From Vulcanimicrobiota bacterium (GTDB taxonomy: Bacteria; Vulcanimicrobiota; Vulcanimicrobiia; Vulcanimicrobiales; Vulcanimicrobiaceae), in NCBI GenBank assembly GCA_003168375.1, contig PMSI01000003.1, forward strand, positions 124,001 through 188,000: a stretch of DNA of 64,000 nucleotides, given 5' to 3'. This document shows, piece after piece, positions 50,345-58,753 of this stretch. Under the pieces are notes generated by a model that saw nothing but the letters and a program-made list of their open reading frames with translations, was not told the DNA's origin and did not search any database. The number at the start of each line of letters is the position of its first letter. The stretch's first letter is position 1. The translations under genes and the position numbers were made by a program.

Positions 50345-51438
50345 GCGGACCGCTCGCCGGCGTGAAGGTCGTCGACCTGTCGCGTCTCGTGCCGGGACCG
50401 TACTGCTCCCTGCTGCTGGCGGAGCGGGGCGCCGACGTGATCGTGGTGCGCGGGGGACCGGGTTCGGCGCCGATCGGCGCGTTCGCGCGCGGCAAACGCT
50501 TCGTGACTCTCGACCTGCGCGATCCGCTGGGACGTTCTGCGCTCCACCGCCTCGTCCGCGACGCGGACGTGGTGCTCGAGGGATTCCGGCCGGGCGTCGC
50601 CGCGCGGCTCGGCGCGGGCTACGACGAGCTCGCCGCGCTGAATCCGCGGCTCGTCTATTGCTCGCTGACCGGCTACGGTCAGGCCGGTCCGCGCAGCGGC
50701 GACGCGGGGCACGACATCAACTACCTCGCGATCGGTGGCGTCCTCGGCGCGCTCGGGCCGGCAGACGGCGATCCGCTGCCGCCGCTGAATTTAGTTGCGG
50801 ATTTCGCGGCCGGGTCGATGATGGCAGCGTTCGCGATCGCGACGGCTCTGTTCGAGCGTGGGCGCAGCGGACGCGGAACGTTCCTCGACGTCGCGATGAT
50901 CGACGGCTGTCTCTCGATGATGGAGTTCCACCGCGCGGCGTGGCGGACGCCGGTGATGCCGGATCGCGGTGACGGCGTGCTGAGCGGGCGCGCGCCGGCG
51001 TACCGCACGTACCGCTGCGCCGACGGGCGCTACGTCGCCGTCGGCGCGCTCGAGCGACCGTTGTTCCTGACGCTGTGGCATGGGCTCGGTCTCGGCGAGC
51101 CCGTCCCCGATCATCGCGATCCGGCGTGCTGGGCCCAAACGTCGCAGCGGCTGGAAGCGGCGTTCGCGGCCGCCGGTCGCGACGTGTGGGCGAGCCGCTT
51201 CGCCGGGATCGACGCGTGCGTGACGCCGGTCTTCGCGCCCGATGAAGCGCTGGGCGACCCGCACGTGCGCGAGCGGAGGGCGTCCGCCGGCTCCGCGGCG
51301 TCGGAAGCGCTGCCCGGCGACCGGACGGAAGCGGTGCTTCGCGCAGCCGGAGCGACGGAGGCTGAGATCGGCGCCGCGCTGTTGGCGCGCGATGCCGCCG
51401 CCGGTGAGCCGGCGCCGTGGCCCTCGCGCCCCGATTGA
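50341..51438 (+). CDS. CaiB/BaiF-family CoA transferase or acyl-CoA racemase
   Basis: The 365-residue protein begins GVKVVDLSRLVPGPYCSLLLAERGADVI. It has the active-site aspartate context GDAGHDINYLAIGG seen in alpha-methylacyl-CoA racemases. Known members move CoA between carboxylates or epimerise 2-methylacyl-CoA. The racemase-like HDINY segment favours the second. Its start overlaps the ligase stop, so the three genes form one coupled operon. Confidence 0.82.
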   Translation: MSGPLAGVKVVDLSRLVPGPYCSLLLAERGADVIVVRGGPGSAPIGAFARGKRFVTLDLRDPLGRSALHRLVRDADVVLEGFRPGVAARLGAGYDELAALNPRLVYCSLTGYGQAGPRSGDAGHDINYLAIGGVLGALGPADGDPLPPLNLVADFAAGSMMAAFAIATALFERGRSGRGTFLDVAMIDGCLSMMEFHRAAWRTPVMPDRGDGVLSGRAPAYRTYRCADGRYVAVGALERPLFLTLWHGLGLGEPVPDHRDPACWAQTSQRLEAAFAAAGRDVWASRFAGIDACVTPVFAPDEALGDPHVRERRASAGSAASEALPGDRTEAVLRAAGATEAEIGAALLARDAAAGEPAPWPSRPD

Positions 51439-51442
51439 ATCG

Positions 51443-52207
51443 TTAGGCCGCCTCGCGGCGCACGCGCTTGCGGATCCCGGTGCGCGCGAAATCGAAATGG
51501 CGCGAGGAGCGTTCGACCGCCGAGTCCGGGACCGTCTTGAGCGAGGCGCGCGTGGCGCCGAGCGCGTGCGCAAGTGCGAGCCGCTCCCCGAGCAGCGCGG
51601 TGTGAACACCGCGGCCGCGGAACGCCGGCAGCACCGCACCGCTTACCAGCAGCGCCAAGTCGTCGTAGACCACAAGCCCGGCGACACCGACGTCCTGGCC
51701 GTCGAGTGAGGCGACGCAAAGGACCTGCGCCACCGCGGCCGACGCCTCGAGCGTGTGTCGCAGCGGCCCTTGCTCGGGGCCCCAGTCCGCGAACGCGCGC
51801 GTCGCGAGCTCGGTCCAGGCGCGGCGGTTCGTCGTGGTCCGCACGTCGACAGGGCCGGGCGCGGTCGCGGGTCGGGTCGGTCCCTCGAGGATCGCCAGGG
51901 TGAGGTCCTCGACCGCGTAGCCGCGCGCGCGCAGCAGCTCGCCGTCGCGGCCGAGCACCGCCTCGTCCAGCTCGAAGCGCGCCGGATGGGCCCGGGCCCC
52001 GTAGAACTCCTCGACGACCGTCAGGTCGTCTTCCCGCAGAGGGCGCGTCAAGCCGGCGCCGACGGCGAAATCGAGCATCGAGTCGGCCACGTAGATGGCA
52101 TAGCCGCCGGCGACCGGGATCGCCCCGTCGCCGGCCGTTCCGGCGTCGACGTTCCGGTTGCGCAGGTAGGCGGCCCAGAGCGCGGCCTCGACGCGATCGG
52201 GAATCAT
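51443..52207 (-). CDS. GNAT-family N-acetyltransferase
   Basis: The C-terminal half shows a GNAT acetyl-CoA site (SGAVLPAFRGRGVHTALLGERLALAHALGATRA). The N-terminal half has an extra domain of about 110 residues. The acceptor is unknown. The 3' end faces the CaiB-type gene, with its stop directly after that one. The 5' end diverges from the rplJ promoter. Confidence 0.78.
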   Translation of the reverse strand: MIPDRVEAALWAAYLRNRNVDAGTAGDGAIPVAGGYAIYVADSMLDFAVGAGLTRPLREDDLTVVEEFYGARAHPARFELDEAVLGRDGELLRARGYAVEDLTLAILEGPTRPATAPGPVDVRTTTNRRAWTELATRAFADWGPEQGPLRHTLEASAAVAQVLCVASLDGQDVGVAGLVVYDDLALLVSGAVLPAFRGRGVHTALLGERLALAHALGATRASLKTVPDSAVERSSRHFDFARTGIRKRVRREAA

Positions 52208-52209
52208 CG

Positions 52210-52239
52210 TTGACTCCGTGCGTCAGCGCGTGATATAAG
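52210..52239 (+). promoter_or_regulatory. Predicted promoter of rplJ-rplL
   Basis: TTGACT (52210-52215) and TATAAG (52234-52239) are separated by 18 bases. It leaves a leader of about 210 bases before rplJ, which contains the dispersed repeat and a terminator-like hairpin. Confidence 0.65.
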
Positions 52240-52327
52240 GTGCTTTGGCTCCAATGACCGCAGGTCGACCACCGGGTCGATAATGTTCGTTCAACCGAAC
52301 GCACGCCTGCCGAGGACGCGCCCTTCG

Positions 52328-52350
52328 CCCTTCGACAAGCTCAGGATGAC
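52328..52350. repeat. Copy 2 of the short dispersed repeat, in the rplJ leader
   Basis: CCCTTCGACAAGCTCAGGAT shares its core with 8114-8132 inside cysS. The sequence is an imperfect palindrome (CTTCGACAAGCTCAGG). It lies between the rplJ promoter and the attenuator-like hairpin. Confidence 0.7.
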
Positions 52351-52404
52351 ACCGAGTCCGCTCGGCACGACGTCATCGCCTGGTTTTCGCGAGATCGATC
52401 CGTG

Positions 52405-52440
52405 CGCCTCGCCCCTGTCGGCGGAGGCGTTTTTGTTTCC
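52405..52440 (+). promoter_or_regulatory. Terminator-like hairpin in the rplJ leader (possible L10 attenuator)
   Basis: Arms CGCCTCGCC (52405-52413) and GGCGGAGGCG (52420-52429) pair with one bulged base. They are followed at once by TTTTTGTTT. The ATG of rplJ is 16 bases after the T-run. A terminator so close to the gene suggests transcription attenuation, in which L10 or ribosomal signals change the leader fold. Confidence 0.6.
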
Positions 52441-52455
52441 CTTTCGGAGCACACG

Positions 52456-53001
52456 ATGCCGACCGCGAAAAAAGAAGCGACGATCGAAGCACTCCGCAAG
52501 AAGATTGCGAGCGCGAAGAACCTGTTCTTCACGAACTACCAAGGTCTGACCGTCGCACAGATCAGCAAGCTCCGCAACGAGCTTCGCAAGGACGGCAGCA
52601 CCTACGGCGTGGTGAAGAACACCCTCTTCAAGCGTGCGGCGAGCGATGAGCTTGCCGCCGGGCTCGACGACGTTCTTGCGGGTCCGACGGGCGTCGTCTT
52701 CGCCGGCGCAGATCCCGTCGCACCGGCCAAAGCCATCAAGACGTTCTCGGACCAGACCAAAGCGGTCGCCGTCAAAGCCGCCTACATCGATGGAAAGTTC
52801 GTCGACGCGGCGCAGGTCCAGGCGCTCGCCGCCCTTCCTCCCAAATCGGAGCTGCTCGCGCGCCTCGTCGGCACGCTCAGCTCGCCGCTCGTCGGTCTCG
52901 TTCGAGTCCTCAGCGGCAACCAGAGCGGCCTCGTCCGCGTCCTCAATGCGATCCGCGAGCAGAAGAGCGCGGATCAGCCCGCTGCGCAATCAGGAGCATA
53001 G
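52456..53001 (+). CDS. rplJ: 50S ribosomal protein L10
   Basis: L10 anchors the L7/L12 stalk. Motifs include [49 protein letters not shown]-terminal helix that binds L12 dimers has the repeat-like [30 protein letters not shown]. The length of 181 residues is normal. The Shine-Dalgarno is GGAG. Confidence 0.96.
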   Translation: MPTAKKEATIEALRKKIASAKNLFFTNYQGLTVAQISKLRNELRKDGSTYGVVKNTLFKRAASDELAAGLDDVLAGPTGVVFAGADPVAPAKAIKTFSDQTKAVAVKAAYIDGKFVDAAQVQALAALPPKSELLARLVGTLSSPLVGLVRVLSGNQSGLVRVLNAIREQKSADQPAAQSGA

Positions 53002-53009
53002 CTGTAGTC

Positions 53010-53378
53010 ATGGCACTCGCCGAACTCATCGATCAGATCGACAAACTCACCGTCCTCGAGCTCGCTGACCTCGTTCATCAGCTCGAAGACAAGTACGGCG
53101 TGAGCGCCGCCGCGCCGGTCGCGGCCGCTGCGCCCGCCGCCGCCGCCGCCGCGCCGGCCGAAGCGAAGACCGAATTCGACGTCATCCTCGAAGAGGCGGG
53201 CCCGGAGAAGATCAAGGTCATCAAGGCCGTCCGCGAAGTCACCTCGCTCGGGCTCACCGAAGCGAAAGCGTTCGTCGAGAGTGCGCCCAAGCCGGTCAAG
53301 GAAGGCATCCCCAAAGACGAGGCCGACGCGATCGCCAAGAAGCTGTCGGAAGCCGGCGCAAAGGTCAGCGTCAAGTAA
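53010..53378 (+). CDS. rplL: 50S ribosomal protein L7/L12
   Basis: L12 recruits translation factors. An N-terminal dimerisation helix ([31 protein letters not shown]) and an alanine-rich hinge lead into the C-domain ([36 protein letters not shown]). The end is [13 protein letters not shown]. The length of 122 residues is normal. A strong terminator follows. Confidence 0.97.
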   Translation: MALAELIDQIDKLTVLELADLVHQLEDKYGVSAAAPVAAAAPAAAAAAPAEAKTEFDVILEEAGPEKIKVIKAVREVTSLGLTEAKAFVESAPKPVKEGIPKDEADAIAKKLSEAGAKVSVK

Positions 53379-53403
53379 ATCTGCGCTCTTCGCCGCAGCG
53401 AGA

Positions 53404-53440
53404 GAGAAAGGCCCGCGCCGGTTTGGCGCGGGCCTTTCTC
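53404..53440. terminator. Strong hairpin terminator after rplL
   Basis: A perfect 16-bp stem (GAGAAAGGCCCGCGCC and complement) with a 5-base loop. The A-rich and T-rich bases at the stem foot suit termination from either side, and the cyclophilin gene converges here. Confidence 0.85.
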
Positions 53441-53444
53441 GTTG

Positions 53445-54011
53445 TCAGCGGGTACGCCTGATCGAGATGATCGTGATCGGCGGGGTGAGCGATTCGCCGC
53501 CGGCGCTCGCCGTGTGGATCTTGTGGACGACGTCCATCCCGCGCACGACGTGACCGAACGCGGCGTAGCCCGGTCCGGTCGGGCCGCCGGCGTCGAGGAA
53601 GCGGTCGTCACCGATGTCGATGAAGAACTCCGTCGTCGCGGAGTTCGGCTCGGCAGTGCGCGCCATCGCGATAACGCCGTCGGTGTTGTGCAGTCCGGTC
53701 TTGCTCGTCGGCTCGAGCGCGATCGGCACGATCATGGGATTCGCGGCCTGGGGGTTCAGGCCGCCTTGAATCACCTCAATACTCGACTGCGGTTCGGTGG
53801 CGCGGCGCACGGTGCGGTAGAACGTCGCTCCGTCGTAGGCGTGCGTGTCGACGTAGTGAAGAAAGTTCTTCACGGTGAGCGGCGCGTGCGTCGCGTCGAG
53901 CCGCACGACGATCGTGCCGGCCGAGGTCTTGATCGCAACGTCGGTACCGCCGGACGGGGCGGCGGCGACGGTCGCGAACACGAGCCCCGCCGCGAGGAGA
54001 AACCGGCGCAT
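53445..54011 (-). CDS. Exported peptidyl-prolyl isomerase, cyclophilin type
   Basis: A signal peptide (RRFLLAAGLVFATVAAAPSG) precedes a cyclophilin fold with VKNFLHYVDTHAYDGATFYRTV, VIQGG and MARTAEPNSATTEFFIDIGDDRFLD. YAAFGHVVRGMDVVHKI lies near the end. It should speed proline isomerisation of exported proteins. The ATG at 54011 overlaps the TGA of the M13 peptidase gene, so the two are coupled. Confidence 0.88.
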   Translation of the reverse strand: MRRFLLAAGLVFATVAAAPSGGTDVAIKTSAGTIVVRLDATHAPLTVKNFLHYVDTHAYDGATFYRTVRRATEPQSSIEVIQGGLNPQAANPMIVPIALEPTSKTGLHNTDGVIAMARTAEPNSATTEFFIDIGDDRFLDAGGPTGPGYAAFGHVVRGMDVVHKIHTASAGGESLTPPITIISIRRTR

Positions 54012-56086
54012 CACCAGATCTGGCACCGGTCCTTACGTACCATCGCATCGGTCGCGGCGCATGCGAACGCCGTCTGGAATTCAGGCATGTTCGAGAGTGT
54101 GCCGATGATCCGCAGCCGATCGTTCGGATGCGGATCGAGGACGGCTAGCCGTCGCGTGTATTCCTCGGTCTGAATCGAGCGCCACACCTGCGCGTACGCG
54201 AGGAAGAAGCGCTGCTCCGGCGTGTATCCGTCGATCTTGCGGTGTGCCTTGAACTGGGCGGTCCGGCGGAAGGCCTTGAAGGCGATCGTCGTGCCGCCCA
54301 GGTCGGCGATCGCTTCGCCCTCCACGAGCTTGCCGTTCATGTGCACGCCGGGCAGCGACTCCAGCCCGTCGTACTCATCGACGATGCACTGAGCGCGCTT
54401 CTCGAACGCGACCGTGTCCTGCGGCGTCCACCAATCCTGCAGGTTCCCCTTCTCGTCGAACTGCCGGCCCTGATCGTCGAACCCGTGCGTCATCTCGTGG
54501 CCGATCACCGCGCCGACTGCGCCGTAGTTCACCGCATCGTCCGCCGTCGCGTTGAAGAAGGGCGGCTGGAGGATCCCGGCGGGGAACACGATCTCGTTGT
54601 TCGTCGGGTTGTAGTACGCGTTGACCGTCGGCGGCGTCATCCCCCACAGAGTGCGATCGGTCGGCTTTCCGATGCGCGCGACGTCGCGGGCGTGATTCCA
54701 GTTGCGCACGTTCTGCACGACCGATCCGTACGGCGCCCCGTCGGCGATCGTCAGGCTCGAGTAGTCGACCCAGGTGTCGGGATACCCGATCTTCTTGGTG
54801 AAGGCGGAGAGCTTTTGCGCCGCCCGCTGTTTCGTCTGCGGTCCCATCCAGTCCAGCCCGCCGATGTCGTCGTGCAGCACGGATTGGAGGTTGTCGACGA
54901 GCTCCTTGGCGCGCGTCTTCGCGGCAGGCGGGAAGTTCTGGGCCGCGTACGCCTTGCCGAGCGGCGTGCGCAACGAGAAGTCGGCGGCGGAGCTGCAGCG
55001 CTGCCAGCGCGGCAGCTGCTCCTTGACGCCGTACAGCACGCCGCTGCGGAAGGCGAAGCTCGCATCGGAAAACCGCTTCGGCAGGGTGTTCGCGTACGAA
55101 TCGACGACGTGGAAGCGCAGGTACGTCTTCCAGTCCGGCAGCGGCGTCGCGGCGAGCGCCGCATCGTACGCGGTGACGAACGCCGGAATGCTGATGTCGA
55201 TCGAGTCGAACGCGGGCGCACCGAACTGCGCGAAGAACGCGCTCCAGGGGATGTGCGAGCCGATCGCCGGCAATTTCGCGACGTCGGTAGGGTGATACGT
55301 CGCCTTGGGATCGCGCAGCTCGACGCGGGTTGGCATCGCCTTGGCGAGCGTGGTCTCGAGCGCGACGACCGCGTCGGCCTCTTTCGCCGCGGTCGACGGA
55401 TCGTCGCCGAGGTTCGCAAGCTGGGACGCGACGTAGTCATGATACGCGGTGCGGAGCTTCACGCTGCGCTCGTCGTCCTTGAGATAGTAGTCGCGGTCCG
55501 GCAGACCGAGCCCGCCCAGCCCGATGGTGGCGATCGTGCGCGAGGAGTCCTTGGTATCCGGTTCGGAGCCGAAATCGAGGCCGTCGTTGACCCCGACCGT
55601 CTGCAGCGTTGCGATCTCGGTCGCCAACGAGGGGACGTCGGAGACGCCGCCGACCGCGCGCAGCAGCGGATCGACGGGTACGGTCCCGGCCTTCTCGATC
55701 GCGGCCTCGTCCATGCACGCGCGGTAGAACGAGCCGAGCTTCTGCGTGTCGCTGCCCGCCGGCGCAGTCGTCGTTTTGGCCGCGTCCTCGAGGATCGCGT
55801 GCAGCGCTTCGCGGTTGTGCTGCGCGAGCTCGTCAAAGCTGCCCCAGCTCGGATGCCCCGCCGGGATCGCCGTCTTCTTGCGCCAGCCGCCGGTCGCGAA
55901 TTGATAGAAGTCGTCGCAAGCCTTGCAGGTCGGGTCGATGGCGGTCGGATCGAGCGCGGGCGCGTTCGCGCTCGCCGGCCCGCTCGCGGCGCGGGCGCCG
56001 ACGGCGAGGGACGGGAGCGTGGTCGCGACCAGCGCCGTGAGCGCCGCTGCGCCCAAGGCGCGCACGGCGAGCCGGATCGGGTGCAC
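54011..56086 (-). CDS. M13-family (neprilysin-like) zinc metalloendopeptidase
   Basis: The 691-residue protein has a signal peptide (LGAAALTALVATTLPSLAVGARA). A short N-terminal cysteine pair (DPTCKACDDFYQFATGGW) follows. The zinc motif is HEMTH in AVIGHEMTHGFDDQG. A downstream glutamate lies in EGEAIADLGG, and NPTNNEIVFPAGILQPPFF is a typical substrate-site segment. M13 enzymes cleave peptides outside the cytoplasm. The gene starts the operon with the cyclophilin. Confidence 0.92.
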   Translation of the reverse strand: MHPIRLAVRALGAAALTALVATTLPSLAVGARAASGPASANAPALDPTAIDPTCKACDDFYQFATGGWRKKTAIPAGHPSWGSFDELAQHNREALHAILEDAAKTTTAPAGSDTQKLGSFYRACMDEAAIEKAGTVPVDPLLRAVGGVSDVPSLATEIATLQTVGVNDGLDFGSEPDTKDSSRTIATIGLGGLGLPDRDYYLKDDERSVKLRTAYHDYVASQLANLGDDPSTAAKEADAVVALETTLAKAMPTRVELRDPKATYHPTDVAKLPAIGSHIPWSAFFAQFGAPAFDSIDISIPAFVTAYDAALAATPLPDWKTYLRFHVVDSYANTLPKRFSDASFAFRSGVLYGVKEQLPRWQRCSSAADFSLRTPLGKAYAAQNFPPAAKTRAKELVDNLQSVLHDDIGGLDWMGPQTKQRAAQKLSAFTKKIGYPDTWVDYSSLTIADGAPYGSVVQNVRNWNHARDVARIGKPTDRTLWGMTPPTVNAYYNPTNNEIVFPAGILQPPFFNATADDAVNYGAVGAVIGHEMTHGFDDQGRQFDEKGNLQDWWTPQDTVAFEKRAQCIVDEYDGLESLPGVHMNGKLVEGEAIADLGGTTIAFKAFRRTAQFKAHRKIDGYTPEQRFFLAYAQVWRSIQTEEYTRRLAVLDPHPNDRLRIIGTLSNMPEFQTAFACAATDAMVRKDRCQIW

Positions 56087-56187
56087 GAGATATCTCCGAA
56101 AGAAATAGGAAAGCGCGGGAATCCCGGGCTTTTACGGCCTCGGGCGAGAGGCCTCCCGAATCGGGCAAGGCCTCATCGTTCAGGCGG

Positions 56188-57069
56188 TCAGAACTTGTAG
56201 CCGGAGCCCGGCGGGAACATGCCCTTCGGCTTCTTGGCCACCTTGGGGTAAGCGGTCGTGCTGGCCGTCGTCGCGTGCGGCGACTGGCCGAGCGCCGTCG
56301 CCGCCGTCATGCTCGACGAGAACCGGCCGAAAGTCCCCGGATCGTTCCGGAACTCCTGTTGCAGGGCTGCGATGCGCGCTTCGTCCGTCGGATGGTCCGA
56401 GAGGAAGTTCGGCATCGCGCTCGAGTTCAGCGTCTCGAACCGCTTGAAGAGCCACACCATCCCCCACGGGTTCGAACCGGCGGCTGCGCACGTCTGCGCG
56501 CCCTTGTAGTCGGCGGCGGTCTCGACGTCGCGCGAGTAGCGCAGCGTCTGGACCTGGAAGAGCCCGCCCGCCACGGTGTCGATCGTCCGGCTGTACCGCC
56601 CGCCCGTCGCGATGTTCGCGAGGATGTCGCCGATCGAGTACGCGGTCGAGGCCCGCTGCTGCTTCTGATAGAGGTGGAGCACGTCGTGATGGATGTTGTG
56701 CGAGGTCTCGTGGCAGAGCACGCCGGCCAGCTCCTCGCGGTTCTGGACGAACTTCATCAGCGAGTCGGTCACGTAGACGTTCCCGCCCGGCACGGCGAAC
56801 GCGTTCGGCTGGTTCTCGTGGACCAGGATGAACGTGAACGGGTGGAAATACTGCGGATCGGCGACGCGCTTGATCTGCTGGGCGATCGGATTCAGGACCG
56901 CGTAGTACGGTGAGCTGGAGATGATTTCGCCCTTTTGCTGCAGTGTTTGGTACTCTTGCTGGCCGATTTGCGTCTCGACCTGATTGTCGTTCGATTGCGC
57001 AGCCGCGGGCGCGATGCTGCCGGCGAGGGCGACACCGGCACTCAGGGCAATGGCGAGCAGGCGATTCAT
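56188..57069 (-). CDS. M48-family zinc metalloprotease, secreted
   Basis: A signal peptide (LLAIALSAGVALAGSIAPAAAQ) is followed by an M48 domain: NAFAVPGGNVYVTDSLM, HETSHNIHHDVLH (zinc motif HExxH) and a SRDVETAADYKGAQ segment with the third ligand glutamate. Family members (BepA, LoiP) repair the cell envelope. The start at 57069 is preceded by GGAGG. The end has a lysine/proline-rich tail. Confidence 0.88.
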   Translation of the reverse strand: MNRLLAIALSAGVALAGSIAPAAAQSNDNQVETQIGQQEYQTLQQKGEIISSSPYYAVLNPIAQQIKRVADPQYFHPFTFILVHENQPNAFAVPGGNVYVTDSLMKFVQNREELAGVLCHETSHNIHHDVLHLYQKQQRASTAYSIGDILANIATGGRYSRTIDTVAGGLFQVQTLRYSRDVETAADYKGAQTCAAAGSNPWGMVWLFKRFETLNSSAMPNFLSDHPTDEARIAALQQEFRNDPGTFGRFSSSMTAATALGQSPHATTASTTAYPKVAKKPKGMFPPGSGYKF

Positions 57070-57181
57070 GGGTCCTCCGGTTCGTCGGCGGCGCGCCGTC
57101 GATTCATCGTACCCAGGAGGAACGTTCGCAACGACGCCAGGGTTCGCACCAAGGGGCGCGGAACGGTGCCGACCGTCCGGC

Positions 57182-57255
57182 GCGGGTGTGATGTAATGGT
57201 AGCCTGCGACCTTCCCAAGGTTGATGCGCGGGTTCGATTCCCGCCACCCGCTCCA
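57182..57255 (+). tRNA. tRNA-Gly (anticodon CCC)
   Basis: The acceptor GCGGGTG pairs with CACCCGC. The anticodon loop TTCCCAA reads CCC on a CGACC/GGTTG stem, the T-arm is CGGGTTCGATTCCCG and CCA is encoded. The D-stem has one mismatch. Confidence 0.88.
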
Positions 57256-57263
57256 GCGCTCCG

Positions 57264-57337
57264 GGCGACGTAGCCAAGTGGTAAGGCAGAGCTCTGCAAA
57301 AGCTCCACCCCCAGTTCGATTCTGGGCGTCGCCTCCA
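57264..57337 (+). tRNA. tRNA-Cys (anticodon GCA)
   Basis: The acceptor GGCGACG pairs with CGTCGCC. The anticodon loop CTGCAAA reads GCA, the T-arm is CCAGTTCGATTCTGG and CCA is encoded. The next gene starts 6 bases after the encoded CCA. Confidence 0.93.
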
Positions 57338-57343
57338 ATCATC

Positions 57344-58705
57344 GTGCTGGTGGCGGCCTTCCTGGCCACCGCTCTCGCCGGCCCCCTGATCGGCGTCCGC
57401 CAGCTCGACGCCGCGTCGGGTGCCCAGATTCGCTTGGCGAACGCCCGCTCGGACCTCGACGCGCTGCTGCGGATCCAGCTCGCCGAAGAGACCTCACTGC
57501 GCGGCTACGTCTCGACCCATGACCCGCTGTTCCTCGACGAGGACAAGCCGCCGAACCCGGCCTTCGACCGGCAGGCGCTCGCGTTCGAACAGCGGCTGCG
57601 CGACGCCGCGATATCGGACGCCGTCGCGACCGTCGAGGACATGCGCCGCCGCCATACGGAGTGGGAGCAGACCGTCGCCCAGCCGCTGCTGCGGAACTCC
57701 GCGTCGCGCGAAGCGTACACGCTGCAGAAGAACGGCAAGCTCATCACCGACCAGATGAGCCAGGACGCCGCGTATTTGCGCGGCGAGCTCAGCGGTGCGA
57801 GCGACGCCGTGGAACGGAGTCTGCGCCGGCGCATCAACGCCACCGTCGCGATCAGCGCCGGGATCGTCACGCTGTTCGCGATCGTCGCGCTCTGGTACGC
57901 GATCGGGCGGGCGACCGCCGTTGCGCGGCTCGCCCAGGGACAAGAACTCGTCGACGCGCTGCAACGGACGCTGCGCGTCGGCGGTCAGCGGCCGCCGCGC
58001 ACGCAGATGGGTTTCGCGTACGCCTCGGCGACGCGCGAGGCGCTCATCGGCGGCGACCTGCTCGACGCGTGGCGCGCGAGCCCGAAGCTCGGCTGGTTTC
58101 TCATCGCGGACGCCAGCGGCAAGGGGATCGAGGCGGCGCGGCACGCTGCGTTCGCGCAATACGCGATCCGCGCCCTCGCCGCCGGTGCCGACGACCCGGC
58201 CGACGTGGTGGGCCGCTTCAACCGGCTGTTCCTCGACACGTTCGAGGATCCGTCGGTCTTCGTCGTGCTGTTCCTCGGCGCGTTCGACGCGCAGACGCAG
58301 ACGCTGCGCTACGCCAGCGCCGGGCACGGGACCGCGTACGTGCGGCGCGGGTCACTGATCGAGCAGTTGCCGCCGACCGGGTCGATCATCGGGATCGACA
58401 AGGACGAGCGATACGGGACGGAGATCGTGCCGCTGCGCGTCGGCGACCTCGTGCTGCTCGCGACCGACGGACTCAGCGAGGCGCGCAACGCCGAAGGCGA
58501 GATGCTCGGCGAGGATCGCGTCGTCTCGCTGATGCGCGAGGCGCCATCCGATCCGCAGGCGCTGTGCGACCTCCTGGTGGTGTCGGCCGATGCGTACAGC
58601 GGGGGCGTTCAAGACGACTTGGCGATCATCGCGCTGCGCGTCGTCCACGACGACGCGAGTGCGGAGACCTCGTTCAGCCCGATCGGGGAGATCTCGGCCC
58701 CGTAG
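57344..58705 (+). CDS. Membrane sensor phosphatase: CHASE3-like and SpoIIE (PP2C) domains
   Basis: A first transmembrane helix starts the protein directly (LVAAFLATALAGPLIG). A CHASE3-type extracellular segment follows (RSDLDALLRIQLAEETSLRGYVSTHDPLFLDED), then a second helix (AISAGIVTLFAIVALWYAIG). A SpoIIE/RsbU-type phosphatase ends it (FLIADASGKGIEAARHAAFAQYAIRA, LRYASAGHGTAYVRRG, LLATDGLSEARN, GGVQDDLAIIALRV). It would dephosphorylate an anti-anti-sigma factor in response to an outside signal. Upstream starts lie in tRNA-Cys, so the GTG at 57344 is the first realistic one. The gene is probably read through from the tRNA promoter. Confidence 0.83.
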   Translation: MLVAAFLATALAGPLIGVRQLDAASGAQIRLANARSDLDALLRIQLAEETSLRGYVSTHDPLFLDEDKPPNPAFDRQALAFEQRLRDAAISDAVATVEDMRRRHTEWEQTVAQPLLRNSASREAYTLQKNGKLITDQMSQDAAYLRGELSGASDAVERSLRRRINATVAISAGIVTLFAIVALWYAIGRATAVARLAQGQELVDALQRTLRVGGQRPPRTQMGFAYASATREALIGGDLLDAWRASPKLGWFLIADASGKGIEAARHAAFAQYAIRALAAGADDPADVVGRFNRLFLDTFEDPSVFVVLFLGAFDAQTQTLRYASAGHGTAYVRRGSLIEQLPPTGSIIGIDKDERYGTEIVPLRVGDLVLLATDGLSEARNAEGEMLGEDRVVSLMREAPSDPQALCDLLVVSADAYSGGVQDDLAIIALRVVHDDASAETSFSPIGEISAP

Positions 58706-58753
58706 GCGGCCATCGAAGAAGACCGCGGCCCCACGGCGAAGGGCGGCAAGGTC

